Shown in pieces: positions 1 to 9,236 of a stretch of DNA of 64,000 bases. The notes under the pieces were generated by a model. The model saw nothing but the letters and a program-made list of their open reading frames with translations, was not told where the DNA came from and ran no database searches. The stretch covers positions 3,534,001 to 3,598,000 of the forward strand of contig NZ_CP067041.1 in the NCBI RefSeq assembly GCF_016599855.1, in the 5' to 3' direction. The position numbers and the translations under genes are program-made. Positions within the stretch are counted from its first letter, which is position 1; each line of letters starts with the position of its first letter. The DNA is from Bradyrhizobium diazoefficiens (GTDB lineage Bacteria > Pseudomonadota > Alphaproteobacteria > Rhizobiales > Xanthobacteraceae).

Positions 1-147
1 CATATCCGGATCAAGCCCGAGCTCGACCGCCAGCGGCCGGTTCAGCTTGATCAGCCGGGGGGCCGCCACGGGGGTCGGCGCGACGCGGGCAAAGAAGCTG
101 TCCGGCAGGGCCGAATAGGAGTTCTGGAAGGGGAAATGGATCGTCAT
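1..147 (-). CDS. selO: SelO-family protein adenylyltransferase, N-terminal fragment
   Basis: Only the first 49 codons lie in the window; the gene continues past the left edge. Reading leftward from the ATG at 145-147, the product starts [15 protein letters not shown] and contains [10 protein letters not shown] and a leucine-rich stretch ending in ELGLDPD. This is the characteristic opening of the SelO/YdiU (UPF0061) family, pseudokinase-fold enzymes that transfer AMP to protein Ser/Thr/Tyr residues. The catalytic part is outside the window, so activity cannot be judged. It is divergent from aspS, with 196 bp between the two starts. Confidence 0.8.
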   Translation of the reverse strand, partial: MTIHFPFQNSYSALPDSFFARVAPTPVAAPRLIKLNRPLAVELGLDPDM

Positions 148-343
148 GGCCTCAAGATAGGGCTGGAACACCCGATGGCAAAGGCCAACGGCTCGATAGG
201 CCAAAATTGGCGGCTCCAGGCCCAAAACAGGCCGTTCCCTTGGTTGCCGCCTCCGGTCACGTCGGGTAAACCCTGCCGCAACTTCGGACCGGTCGTTTCA
301 GGCCGTCCGATTCGACTCCTCCGACATTGATTTTGGGACGACC

Positions 344-2116
344 ATGCATCGCTACCGGTCACATACATGCGGCGCGCTCCGCGAGAGCAACATCGGCGAG
401 ACCATCCGCCTTTCGGGCTGGGTCCATCGCGTTCGCGATCATGGCGGCGTGCTGTTCATCGACCTGCGCGACCATTACGGCCTGACCCAGTGCGTGGTCG
501 ATCCGGACTCGCCGGCGTTCTCGCTGGCCGAAAAGCTGCGCTCGGAATTCGTGGTCAAGATGGACGGCAAGGTCCGTCGTCGCCCCGAAGGCACCGACAA
601 TGACGATTTGCCGACCGGCAAGATCGAGATCTATGTCAGCGAGATCGAAGTGCTCGGCCCGGCCGGGGACCTGCCCCTGCCGGTGTTCGGCGACCAGGAA
701 TATCCTGAAGACATCAGACTCAAGTATCGCTTCCTGGACCTTCGCCGCGAGAAGCTGCATCAGAACATCATGACGCGCGTCGAGATCATCAAGTCGATGC
801 GCCGGCGCATGGAGGGGCAGGGCTTCTTCGAGTTCAACACCCCGATCCTGACCGCGTCCTCGCCGGAAGGCGCGCGCGACTTCCTGGTGCCCTCGCGCAT
901 CCATCCCGGAAAATTCTACGCGCTGCCGCAGGCGCCGCAGCAATACAAACAGCTGCTGATGATGTCGGGCTTCGACCGCTATTTCCAGATCGCGCCCTGC
1001 TTCCGCGACGAGGACCCGCGCGCCGACCGCCTGCCCGGCGAGTTCTATCAGCTCGACGTCGAAATGAGCTTTGTCACGCAGGAAGACGTGTTCGCGGCGA
1101 TGGAGCCGGTGATCACCGGCGTGTTCGAGGAGTTCGCCAAGGGCAAGCCGGTGAGCAAGAACTGGCGACGGATTCCGTTCGCCGAAGCCCTGCGAAAGTA
1201 CGGCAGCGACAAGCCGGACCTGCGCAACCCCATCGAGATGCAGGACGTCTCCGAACATTTCCGCGGCTCCGGCTTCAAGGTGTTCGCGCGCATGCTCGAG
1301 GACCCCAAGAACCAGGTCTGGGCGATCCCGGCAGCCGGCGGCGGCTCGCGCGCATTCTGCGATCGCATGAATTCGTGGGCGCAAGGTGAGGGCCAACCGG
1401 GCCTCGGCTACATCATGTGGCGCGACGGCGGCGAGGGTGCGGGCCCGCTCGCCAACAACATCGGTCCTGAGCGCACCGCTGCGATCCGTGCGCAGATCGG
1501 CACGAAGGAAGGCGATGCCGCCTTCTTCGTCGCTGGCGATCCCGACAAGTTCTGGAAGTTTTCTGGTTTGGCCCGCAACAAGGTCGGGGAGGAATTGAAC
1601 CTCACCGACAAGGAGCGGTTCGAGCTCGCCTGGATCGTCGACTTCCCGATGTACGAGTACAACGAGGAGGACAAGAAAGTCGACTTCTCGCACAACCCGT
1701 TCTCGATGCCGCAGGGCGGCCTCGAGGCGCTGAAGGACCAGGATCCGCTGACCATCAAGGCGTTCCAGTACGACATCACCTGCAACGGCTATGAGATCGC
1801 CTCGGGTGGTATTCGCAACCACGTGCCGGAAGCGATGGTGAAGGCCTTCGAGATCGCAGGCTACGGCGAGCAGGAAGTGGTCGATCGCTTCGGCGGCATG
1901 TACCGCGCCTTCCAGTACGGCGCGCCGCCGCATGGCGGCATGGCGGCCGGCGTGGACCGAATCGTGATGCTGCTCTGTGGCACCACGAATCTGCGCGAGA
2001 TCTCGCTATTCCCGATGAATCAGCAGGCCATGGACCTGCTGATGGGCGCGCCATCGGAAGCCACCGCCAAGCAGTTGCGGGAGCTGCATGTGCGAGTGAA
2101 CCTGCCGCAGAAATGA
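344..2116 (+). CDS. aspS: Aspartyl-tRNA synthetase
   Basis: Class II aminoacyl-tRNA synthetase that charges tRNA-Asp in the cytosol. The 590-residue length is normal for the bacterial type. An N-terminal OB-fold anticodon-binding domain covers about residues 1-105 ([20 protein letters not shown]). Class II motif 2 is [10 protein letters not shown] at 220-229, followed by the aspartate-binding QLDVEMSF. The bacterial GAD insertion lies in the middle, and motif 3 is GVDRIVML near 536-543. Many alphaproteobacteria use a non-discriminating enzyme together with GatCAB; that cannot be decided from this sequence alone. Single gene, divergent from selO. Confidence 0.97.
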   Translation: MHRYRSHTCGALRESNIGETIRLSGWVHRVRDHGGVLFIDLRDHYGLTQCVVDPDSPAFSLAEKLRSEFVVKMDGKVRRRPEGTDNDDLPTGKIEIYVSEIEVLGPAGDLPLPVFGDQEYPEDIRLKYRFLDLRREKLHQNIMTRVEIIKSMRRRMEGQGFFEFNTPILTASSPEGARDFLVPSRIHPGKFYALPQAPQQYKQLLMMSGFDRYFQIAPCFRDEDPRADRLPGEFYQLDVEMSFVTQEDVFAAMEPVITGVFEEFAKGKPVSKNWRRIPFAEALRKYGSDKPDLRNPIEMQDVSEHFRGSGFKVFARMLEDPKNQVWAIPAAGGGSRAFCDRMNSWAQGEGQPGLGYIMWRDGGEGAGPLANNIGPERTAAIRAQIGTKEGDAAFFVAGDPDKFWKFSGLARNKVGEELNLTDKERFELAWIVDFPMYEYNEEDKKVDFSHNPFSMPQGGLEALKDQDPLTIKAFQYDITCNGYEIASGGIRNHVPEAMVKAFEIAGYGEQEVVDRFGGMYRAFQYGAPPHGGMAAGVDRIVMLLCGTTNLREISLFPMNQQAMDLLMGAPSEATAKQLRELHVRVNLPQK

Positions 2117-2126
2117 CGCTCTGTTT

Positions 2127-2270
2127 TGCCTCTCCCTCCGTGCGGGGAGAGACCGCGTAGCGCCAGTCTTTCCACGCAGTCATTGCGAGCGGAGCGAAGC
2201 AATCCAGAGTCCCTCCCCGGACGGATCCTGGATTGCTTCGTCGCAAGGGCTCCTCGCAATAACGAGGAGG
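2127..2270. repeat. Intergenic palindromic repeat element
   Basis: Between aspS and the next gene lies a long imperfect inverted repeat. CATTGCGAG near 2181 and GAAGCAATCCAG near 2196 are mirrored by CTGGATTGCTTC near 2228 and CTCGCAATAA near 2253. A shorter half element (CCTCTCCCTCCGTGCGGGGAGAG) precedes it at about 2130. Sequences of this kind are scattered between genes in Bradyrhizobium-type genomes. The folded transcript may also act as a terminator between the two convergent genes. Confidence 0.75.
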
Positions 2271-2286
2271 AGGGATCTGCTCTCTC

Positions 2287-4269
2287 TTACAGCCCCGTCG
2301 ACGCCTCGATCCGGAATTGCGCCAGCGCGCTCTGTGGGTCGGTTTGCAAGAGCTGCATCAATTGCATCAGCGGCGCCTTGGCGCGCGGAGATAGCTTGAT
2401 GGAAAGCGTCTGGCCGGGCGTCTCGATGAAGCTTGCGATCGCATCCACCGCCGTGCCCGCCGCCGGATTGGCGGAAGCAACTTGCTCGCGTTTAGCCTTG
2501 ATGCTCTCGACGAGCGCCTGGCGCGCGGCGTCGCGACTGACGTTCTGCATCCGCGCGAACTGCGCCACGACGAGATCGACGATGCCGCTATCGCGTAGGG
2601 AGAGCTCGATCGCGCCTGTCTCGATCTGCGCTGCCTGGGCCATGGCTTGGATCGGATCGGTCGTGAACATCCCGCGCGGCACATTGGTGAGCGCGAAACG
2701 GGCCTGCGCCCTGGCGAGATTGCCGAGATCGACCGTGGCGGGCGTCAGCGCGAGCGCGCCCGATGATTCCGTCCAGGCCGCGCCGAGATCGAGGTCGATC
2801 GCGAGCTTGTCGATGCCGGCTGCGGCCAACGGCACCATGGCGAGATTGCCCGCGTTGGTCGGGATGGCGAATCTCGCGACAACTTTGCCGTTGCTGGGTA
2901 TGGGGCCGACCAGTTGCCCCCAGTCGAGACCGACCACGTCGATGGTGAGTAGCCGGTCGGTGCCGTTATAGGGTGCGGCTATGCCCTTGATCTCGGCGCC
3001 TTGGAGCACTCGGAATATGCCCAGTGCCTGATAGAGGCCAGGCTTTTGCGCCGCATCGGAAGCCTGCACCGCCCAGCGCATCAACTTGACCGCACTGAAG
3101 GACTTCAGCGCGAAACGCTCCATCCTGAAGTGACCATGCGGTACCGGCCCGTCAAGGCCTTCGAACGCGAGCTCATCTTGATCATATCTAATTGAATTGA
3201 GCTTGGTCGCCCCTTGTCCTTGCGGCATGTCGATCGAAGAGTTGTTGATCTCTGCCTTGCCGATGCGAACGCCTTCACAAAACTCTGCAAACTTTTCCAG
3301 CATCTCGCGCGCCTGTGCAGGCGTCGGAGGAATGGATCGCTCTTTCGCTAGGAATTCCAGTATCTCCGCCGGCCTGAATCTTGACGGCTGCAGATCAATC
3401 TCGTCGGCTCTGATTCTCTCGACCTGCGCGTGCGCGCCTTGTGTCGAGGTCACTACATATGGTCCGGCCGAGACATGCTGGTACATCCGGCGATAGTTCT
3501 CGTCGTTGGCCTTCTGGGGGTCCAGCGTCGCCGCCGCGACATCGAGATTGATGTCGGATGCAATGATGTTCGATAGGGTGCCGCTGAGTTTGTCGATCTT
3601 GGTGCCGGGGTCGTGCAGCGCGTCGACAACATAGGCGAGAGTGTCAATCGTTAAGCTCCCAGCCCTGCCATTTTTGATATCCTGAATGGACAGCCCAACA
3701 GAACGGACCTCGCTGTTGCTCGATCTTCCGAGGCTTGTATCGAGCGTGCTGACAATGCTGGGGGCTGTGATCGACGAGACGGTCGCGACCGCGAGCTGCT
3801 CTATGGCAAATCGATAAATGTCGATTGGCGAATCGGACATTGGTGCGGGCCGGCCGTGTAGTGGACCGGAATAGTTCCGCAGCATCGCAAGCGGCACCGT
3901 GTATCGGACCTTCGATGGGGAGGGCCCCGGTGCTTCTGTCGTGATCTCTAACTCCGAGACCTCAAGGGTATCGGCAGAAAACTGCCCCTCGTCAGGTTGG
4001 CGCACTCCGGTCGCCCTGACGTTGGCAATCTTGATCTGCGTCTGTGACTGCTGGCCGGGATCGACGGCAATATCCTCGATCGTGAGGGTGCGGCTCGGCA
4101 GATCGAACCCGATCTTGCCATGGCTCGCCTTGCCGCCACGGCTGCGAATCTGCTCGAGGGCCGCCTCGATCTCGGCGGTGACGCGATGCTTTGCGTAGAG
4201 GCTGAAGCCGAACCATCCGCCCGCGGCGAGCACGGCGACTGCGATCAGGCCGATCAGGATCCGCTTCAT
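2287..4269 (-). CDS. Membrane-anchored hypothetical protein, 660 aa
   Basis: Function not recognised. The chosen ATG at 4267-4269 gives MKRILIGLIAVAVLAAGG, a short charged start plus one hydrophobic segment (residues about 4-25), so the remaining 630 residues should be periplasmic. An upstream in-frame start would add 45 residues without a signal-like character. The part after the anchor (IEAALEQIRSRGG, ASHGKIGFDLPSRTLTIEDIAV) resembles the opening of AsmA/DUF-type periplasmic proteins that describe nested beta-strand repeats. Low-complexity regions are absent and codon use matches the neighbours, so it is a real gene. Convergent with aspS, divergent from maeB. Confidence 0.75.
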   Translation of the reverse strand: MKRILIGLIAVAVLAAGGWFGFSLYAKHRVTAEIEAALEQIRSRGGKASHGKIGFDLPSRTLTIEDIAVDPGQQSQTQIKIANVRATGVRQPDEGQFSADTLEVSELEITTEAPGPSPSKVRYTVPLAMLRNYSGPLHGRPAPMSDSPIDIYRFAIEQLAVATVSSITAPSIVSTLDTSLGRSSNSEVRSVGLSIQDIKNGRAGSLTIDTLAYVVDALHDPGTKIDKLSGTLSNIIASDINLDVAAATLDPQKANDENYRRMYQHVSAGPYVVTSTQGAHAQVERIRADEIDLQPSRFRPAEILEFLAKERSIPPTPAQAREMLEKFAEFCEGVRIGKAEINNSSIDMPQGQGATKLNSIRYDQDELAFEGLDGPVPHGHFRMERFALKSFSAVKLMRWAVQASDAAQKPGLYQALGIFRVLQGAEIKGIAAPYNGTDRLLTIDVVGLDWGQLVGPIPSNGKVVARFAIPTNAGNLAMVPLAAAGIDKLAIDLDLGAAWTESSGALALTPATVDLGNLARAQARFALTNVPRGMFTTDPIQAMAQAAQIETGAIELSLRDSGIVDLVVAQFARMQNVSRDAARQALVESIKAKREQVASANPAAGTAVDAIASFIETPGQTLSIKLSPRAKAPLMQLMQLLQTDPQSALAQFRIEASTGL

Positions 4270-4514
4270 TCCCAGCTCCAGTTGTTGGTTGTGCGCTGCG
4301 CAACCTGCCATATTCCGGAAATGTCGAGCGGTCCAGGGAAAGCTAGCGCTATCAGGTATTTGACAGTGCGCCCTGTTGATGGGGGCGCAATCGGATATTG
4401 CCACCGAGGCGGCCGCCGTGCTTCATCGGTTTCCACGACCCGGAAATACCGTCCGCTCGGGCGGCGGCTCCGGATGATGCATTTTGAGGCCGGTAACGCG
4501 AGGCAAGAGACCGC

Positions 4515-6824
4515 ATGTCGTCCTATTCTGATGATCTCCACGAAGCGGCGCTGGCCTATCACCGACTGCCGCGCCCCGGAAAGCTCGAGATCCAGGCGAG
4601 CAAGCCCCTCGCCAACCAGCGCGACCTCGCGCTTGCCTATTCGCCGGGCGTTGCGGCCGCCTGCACCGAGATCGCCAAGAACCCGGCTGAAGCCGCGACC
4701 CTGACCACCCGCGCCAATCTGGTCGCTGTGGTCTCGAACGGCACCGCGGTGCTCGGCCTCGGCAATATCGGTCCGCTCGCTTCCAAGCCGGTGATGGAGG
4801 GCAAGGCCGTCCTGTTCAAGAAATTCGCCGGCATCGACGTGTTCGACATCGAGATCGCCGCCGACACCATCAGCCGCGTGGTTGAGACGGTGGCGGCGCT
4901 CGAGCCGACCTTCGGCGGCATCAATCTGGAAGACATCCGCGGGCCGGAATGTTTCGAGATCGAGGCGCAGCTGAAGGAGCGCATGAAGATCCCGGTCTTC
5001 CATGACGACCAGCACGGCACCGCGATCATCGTTGCAGCCGCCATCACCAACGGCCTCAGGCTGAACGGCAAGAAGCTGTCCGACGTCAAGATCGTGGCAT
5101 CGGGGGCAGGGGCCGCCGCGATCGCGACGCTCAATCTGCTGGTGTCGATGGGCGCACAGCGCAAGAATATCTGGGTCTGCGATATCGACGGCCTCGTCCA
5201 TGAGGGCCGCAACACCTCGATGGACCGCTGGAAGGCGGTCTACGCGCAGAAGACCGACAAGCGCACCCTCGCCGACGTGATCGGCGGCGCCGACATCTTC
5301 ATCGGACTTTCGGCACCGGGCGTGCTCAAGCCGGAGATGGCCAAGGCGATGGGCGACAAGCCCTTGATCATGGCGCTCGCCAACCCGACGCCGGAGATCA
5401 TGCCGGAGGAGGCGCGCAAGGTGCGCCCCGACGCGATGATCTGCACCGGGCGCTCCGACTACCCGAACCAGGTCAACAACGTCCTCTGCTTCCCTTTCAT
5501 CTTCCGCGGTGCGCTCGATGTCGGCGCCAGCGCCATCAACGAAGAGATGAAGCACGCCGCCGTCGAGGCCATCGCGCAGCTCGCGCGCGAGGCGCCGTCG
5601 GATGCGGTGGCGCAGGGCTTCGACACCGGCGAGACGCAAGGTTTTGGCCCGGGCTCGCTGATCCCGAGTCCCTTTGACCCGCGGCTGATTTTGCGCATCG
5701 CGCCTGCCGTCGCCAAGGCCGCGATGGAGTCTGGCGTCGCGACGCGCCCCATCACCAATTTCGACGAATACACCGCGCTGCTCGAGCGCTTTGCCTTCCG
5801 CTCCGGCCTGGTCATGAAGCCGATGTTCGCGAAGGCCAAGACGCAGCCGGTCCGCGTGATCTACGCCGAAGGCGAGGACGAGCGCGTGCTGCGCGCCACG
5901 CAAGTGGTGCTGGAGGAGAAGCTGGCGATGCCGATCCTGGTCGGCCGTCCCTCAGTGGTCGAGGCGCGCATCAAGCGTTTCGGCCTGTCGATCAAGGCGG
6001 GCAAGGATTTCGATCTTGTCAATCCCGAAGACGATCCGCGTTACCGCTCCTACGTGCAGTCCTATGTCGAGGTCGCCGGCCGTTGCGGCGTGACGCCGGA
6101 TGCGGCGCGCACAGTGGTGCGCACCAACAACACGGTCATCGCCGCGCTCGCAGTGACGCGTGGGGAGGCGGACGCCATGCTTTGCGGCGTCGAGGGCCGC
6201 TATATGAGCCATCTGCGCCATGTCCGCGAGATCGTCGGCTTCGCGCCGGGAGTCAGCGACTATGCGGCGCTGGCGCTGCTGATCACTAGCAAAGGCGCCT
6301 TCTTCATCGCCGATACCCAGGTGAGGCCCAATCCGAGTGCGGAAGAGCTCGCTGAGATCGCCTCGCTCGCGGCGGTGCATGTCCAGCGCTTCGCCCTGAA
6401 GCCGAGGATCGCCTTCGTCTCGCATTCGGATTTCGGCAGCTACGACACCGAGTCCTCGCGCAAGATGCGGCGGGCCACCCAGTTGTTGAAGGAAAAGCAT
6501 CCGGAGATCGAGGCCGACGGCGAGATGCAGGGCGACACCGCGCTCTCGGTTGCGGCGCGCAAGATGGTGCTGCCGCACTCCAAGCTCGAGGGCGAGGCCA
6601 ACATCATGATCATGCCGACGCTGGACACCGCCAACGTCGCGTATCAGATGATCAAGTCGCTGGCGGACGCGCTCCCGGTCGGCCCGATCCTGATCGGTCC
6701 GGCACGGCCCGCGCACATCCTCACTCCCTCCGTGACCGCGCGCGGCATCCTCAACATGACCGCGGTCGCAGTGGTGGAAGCGCAGGAGCGGGCCGCGCGG
6801 CAGCAGCCGACGTTGTTTACGTAA
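4515..6824 (+). CDS. maeB: NADP-dependent malic enzyme with phosphotransacetylase-like C-terminal domain
   Basis: Oxidatively decarboxylates malate to pyruvate, giving NADPH. The 769-residue length is that of the fused MaeB type. Residues about 1-430 are the malic enzyme part: the Tyr-containing [24 protein letters not shown], the metal-binding region [13 protein letters not shown], and a Rossmann motif [10 protein letters not shown]. Residues about 440-769 are a phosphate acetyltransferase-like domain ([35 protein letters not shown]) that in this family acts mainly as an allosteric, acetyl-CoA-sensing oligomerisation module. In rhizobia the TME/DME pair of such enzymes feeds acetyl-CoA synthesis during growth on C4-dicarboxylates. 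Single gene. Confidence 0.95.
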   Translation: MSSYSDDLHEAALAYHRLPRPGKLEIQASKPLANQRDLALAYSPGVAAACTEIAKNPAEAATLTTRANLVAVVSNGTAVLGLGNIGPLASKPVMEGKAVLFKKFAGIDVFDIEIAADTISRVVETVAALEPTFGGINLEDIRGPECFEIEAQLKERMKIPVFHDDQHGTAIIVAAAITNGLRLNGKKLSDVKIVASGAGAAAIATLNLLVSMGAQRKNIWVCDIDGLVHEGRNTSMDRWKAVYAQKTDKRTLADVIGGADIFIGLSAPGVLKPEMAKAMGDKPLIMALANPTPEIMPEEARKVRPDAMICTGRSDYPNQVNNVLCFPFIFRGALDVGASAINEEMKHAAVEAIAQLAREAPSDAVAQGFDTGETQGFGPGSLIPSPFDPRLILRIAPAVAKAAMESGVATRPITNFDEYTALLERFAFRSGLVMKPMFAKAKTQPVRVIYAEGEDERVLRATQVVLEEKLAMPILVGRPSVVEARIKRFGLSIKAGKDFDLVNPEDDPRYRSYVQSYVEVAGRCGVTPDAARTVVRTNNTVIAALAVTRGEADAMLCGVEGRYMSHLRHVREIVGFAPGVSDYAALALLITSKGAFFIADTQVRPNPSAEELAEIASLAAVHVQRFALKPRIAFVSHSDFGSYDTESSRKMRRATQLLKEKHPEIEADGEMQGDTALSVAARKMVLPHSKLEGEANIMIMPTLDTANVAYQMIKSLADALPVGPILIGPARPAHILTPSVTARGILNMTAVAVVEAQERAARQQPTLFT

Positions 6825-6838
6825 GGGCAGCGTCTTCA

Positions 6839-6862
6839 CCTCGCCCCGCAAGCCGGGCGAGG
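6839..6862. repeat. Short palindromic repeat (CCTCGCCC type)
   Basis: CCTCGCCC at 6839-6846 pairs with GGGCGAGG at 6855-6862. The same element family recurs at 39342-39365 and, as the variant CCCTCTCCC/GGGAGAGGG, at 16366-16389. It lies just after maeB and could work as a transcript-stabilising or attenuating hairpin, but there is no T-run, so it is not called a terminator. Confidence 0.7.
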
Positions 6863-6988
6863 GAGCGCACCTCCGGCGTCGCCGTACTTTTCAAAGCAGT
6901 TTTCGATTTCCCCGTTTGTAAATCGGCGAATGACTCTTCATAATCCGCAAGCGCGTCCCGTGCTCAGCGTTTTGCCAAGAGGCCGACC

Positions 6989-7441
6989 ATGCCAGCGTTC
7001 GTGACTTTCGGGCGGATTCTGTTCGCCGTGCTGTTCATCTACACGGGCGCGACGAAGCTGTTCGCGATCCAGGCGACGGCCGATTTCATCGCCACCAAGA
7101 TCGTGGTGCCAGAGGTCATCGCGCCTTACGCCAAGCAGGTCGAGACGGCGACCGCCATGACCACGCCGCAACTGCTGGCGATTGCGGTCGGGGTGCTCGA
7201 GATCATCTCGGGGCTGATGATTGCGCTGAATTTCGGCGCGCGGTTCTTCGCGATGCTGCTGATCATCTACCTCGCGGTCGCGACCGCCTTGTTCGACGAT
7301 TTCTGGAACCAGGCGGCGCCTGACAACGCCAAGATGCTGGTCGACGCGCTGAAGAATCTCTCGATCATCGGCGCGCTGTTCATGATCATGGGCTATGGCC
7401 GGGCTACGCGACCGGCGGAGGCGGCGTACGGGGACGTGTGA
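6989..7441 (+). CDS. DoxX family membrane protein
   Basis: A 150-residue integral membrane protein with four hydrophobic segments: about residues 5-25 (GRILFAVLFIYTGATKLF), 58-78 (LLAIAVGVLEIISGLMIAL), 82-100 (FFAMLLIIYLAVATALF) and 120-138 (SIIGALFMIMGYG). The GRILFAVLFIYTGATKL opening is typical of DoxX/DoxD-like proteins, a family linked to redox or sulfur stress in some species but usually without a proven role. An AGAGG ribosome-binding site lies 7 nt before the ATG. Stands alone between maeB and a convergent reductase gene. Confidence 0.85.
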   Translation: MPAFVTFGRILFAVLFIYTGATKLFAIQATADFIATKIVVPEVIAPYAKQVETATAMTTPQLLAIAVGVLEIISGLMIALNFGARFFAMLLIIYLAVATALFDDFWNQAAPDNAKMLVDALKNLSIIGALFMIMGYGRATRPAEAAYGDV

Positions 7442-7448
7442 GCACTAA

Positions 7449-8000
7449 TTAGCCCCGCCGCCACGGCGTAACCGTCACGTCATGCGCCGCGTCGAGCAGG
7501 TATGGCGTGCCCGGCGTCATCCCGTGCGCGGCCAGGACCTCCTGCGGGGTTCGCTGGGGTACGCCGACAAAGCAGCCTTCGCCGCCCGGCAGCCGCACAT
7601 GCGGGGCTTCCGACAGCCAGAACGTGTCGTAGCGGTCCATGAACATGTCGAACACGGCGGGGCCGCCGATGATCGCGACCGTACCGGAGGCGACGCCGGC
7701 AAAGGCAGCGGCTTCCTCGAAGCTTGCGCAATCCGGATTCCACAAGGTCGCGTTCGGCATCTCCGGATCGACGGTGAGGGCCTTGATCTTGCGGGTCGCG
7801 ATCAGCCGCTGGCGCTTCGGCGAGTTCTCCTGGTGCTCATGCGAGTGACGGCCGTGCACGATCAGCGCGGCACGATCGAGCGCCTGCTCGAAGAAGCGCT
7901 TGTCGCCCTCGAACTTCAGGCTGTCGGGCATCACATGGCTGGCGTCGGCAAGCATGCCGTCCGCGGAGACGATGACGTAGCCTTCGAAGCGGAGAGACAA
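7449..8000 (-). CDS. Dihydrofolate reductase-like (RibD C-terminal family) protein
   Basis: A 183-residue protein of the RibD_C/DHFR-like fold, likely an NADPH-dependent reductase of unknown substrate. It shows the family start GYVIVSADGMLAD (residues 7-19), the nucleotide-binding VHGRHSHEH, and IIGGPAVFDMFMDRYD near 110-125, the counterpart of the GG dinucleotide-binding loop. The start appears to be TTG at 7998-8000, because the conserved beta-strand begins at once after it; the next ATG would remove that strand. It lies 7 bp after the polysaccharide deacetylase stop on the same strand, so the two are probably co-transcribed. Confidence 0.8.
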   Translation of the reverse strand: MSLRFEGYVIVSADGMLADASHVMPDSLKFEGDKRFFEQALDRAALIVHGRHSHEHQENSPKRQRLIATRKIKALTVDPEMPNATLWNPDCASFEEAAAFAGVASGTVAIIGGPAVFDMFMDRYDTFWLSEAPHVRLPGGEGCFVGVPQRTPQEVLAAHGMTPGTPYLLDAAHDVTVTPWRRG

Positions 8001-8007
8001 TTGCCGA

Positions 8008-9033
8008 CTATTCGGAAACGGTCGTCACCACGGAATTGACCGGGCGCGTGCTCACCGTCGGCAGCTTGACCTCCTTGAGCAGCTCCTGGTCGTATTCGGG
8101 CAGCGTCGCGACCGGGTTCTTGGCGCGCATCGCCACCACCTTGAAGCCGCCGGCCTTGAGGCGGTTGAGCAGCTCGGGCAGGGCTTCGGCGGTGTGCTTC
8201 TGGAAGTCGTGCATCAGGATGATGCCCTTGCCGAGCTTGTCGAGCTTCTTCATCACGGTGTCGATCACCTTCTCGGGTTTGGAGGCCTTGAAGTCGAAGG
8301 AGTCGAGATCGCAGGAGAAGATCGCGATGTTGCGGTAGCCGAGATAGGTGACCATCTCCGGCGGATGCTGGAGCGCCGGGAAGCGGAAGAATGGCGAGGG
8401 CGAGATGCCGCCGAGCGCCCATTTCACCGCCGAAAAGCCCTTCTCGATCTCGTCCTTCCTCTGTTGTTCGGTGAGCTTCTTGTTGTTGAGATTAGCGTGC
8501 GACCAGGTGTGCGAGCCGACGGTATGGCCGGCGGCATAGACCTGCTTCAGGAGCTCCGGCTCGTAGGTCGCATGCAAGCCGATCGGGAAGAAGATGCCGG
8601 TGGTGCACTGGTCGGCGAGCGCCTTCAGCACTGCGGGGGTGTTGCGCGGCCAGGGGCCGTCGTCGAAGGTCAGGACCACCTCGTGGTCGCGCAGGAAGTC
8701 GAGCTCCTTGAAATGCTCGAAGCCGAAGCCGGGACCGCCTGTGGTATCAATCTCGACGGTGCGGGCGACGCCGAGGGCGTTCGGATTGTTGCATGCGGCG
8801 CGCGCCGGCTGTGGGGCCTGTTGCGGCGGGGGCGGATTGACGAAAGCCGGTTGCGCGGCCGCCGCTGCGGCAGCGGCTGCCGGTGCTGCGGCGGGAGCTG
8901 CAGCTGCCGGCGTTGCCGCCGGTGTGGCTTGCGTTGCGGCTGCGGATTTTGCGGCCGGGGTTTGCGACCATGCCGCACCTGTCAACGCAACGGATATCGC
9001 GCTTGCTAAAATCAGTCCTGCCGCCACACGCAT
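8008..9033 (-). CDS. Exported polysaccharide deacetylase (NodB-type domain)
   Basis: Carbohydrate esterase 4 family enzyme expected to remove acetyl groups from periplasmic or envelope polysaccharide or peptidoglycan. Residues 1-23 form a signal peptide, 28-80 a low-complexity Ala/Pro linker, and 90-310 the NodB domain. Visible catalytic motifs are TFDDGP at 122-127 (catalytic Asp and metal Asp) and HTWSHANL at 175-182 (metal-binding His pair). LMHDF near 263-268 is the C-terminal His motif. First gene of a probable two-gene unit with the DHFR-like gene. The long Ala/Pro linker suggests it reaches across from a membrane-proximal anchor point. Confidence 0.88.
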   Translation of the reverse strand: MRVAAGLILASAISVALTGAAWSQTPAAKSAAATQATPAATPAAAAPAAAPAAAAAAAAAQPAFVNPPPPQQAPQPARAACNNPNALGVARTVEIDTTGGPGFGFEHFKELDFLRDHEVVLTFDDGPWPRNTPAVLKALADQCTTGIFFPIGLHATYEPELLKQVYAAGHTVGSHTWSHANLNNKKLTEQQRKDEIEKGFSAVKWALGGISPSPFFRFPALQHPPEMVTYLGYRNIAIFSCDLDSFDFKASKPEKVIDTVMKKLDKLGKGIILMHDFQKHTAEALPELLNRLKAGGFKVVAMRAKNPVATLPEYDQELLKEVKLPTVSTRPVNSVVTTVSE

Positions 9034-9112
9034 GGTGTTGTCCTCGAGATTGATCCCGGTGTTCCGCCGCGGCTTTTCGCCATTGGCAAAACTTATCCTG
9101 CCCCAGATGATC

Positions 9113-9232
9113 CTAGCCTAGATGGTGCTCCATCGCCATTGCAACGGCTGTTTGGCGCTTCGCCACAACTACCTCGGCAATGTAACCGTCGCGGCCGATC
9201 AGGTATTTGTGGAGGTTCCCCTTCGGAACCTC
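9113..9232 (-). pseudogene. Glutathione peroxidase remnant (C-terminal end)
   Basis: On the minus strand, just after the L,D-transpeptidase stop, an open stretch reads VPKGNLHKYLIGRDGYIAEV and then a helix-like tail ending AMAMEHHLG before a TAG at 9113-9115. The core KGNxxKYLIGRDG is the strongly conserved C-terminal beta-strand/loop motif of thiol/glutathione peroxidases (usually GNFxKFLI(G/D)R(D/E)G). No upstream part carrying the active-site Cys or the Gln/Trp motifs is present. This is therefore a decayed 3' end about 39 codons long, lacking its own start. Confidence 0.6.
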
Positions 9233-9236
9233 AGAC

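Noticed and set aside
359..1933. Long minus-strand open frame across aspS
   Set aside because: It is the antisense shadow of aspS, produced by GC-rich codon use, and has no ribosome-binding site or family motif.
4266..5903. Long minus-strand open frame across maeB
   Set aside because: Arg/His/Asp-rich composition typical of an antisense shadow; maeB on the other strand explains the conserved sequence.
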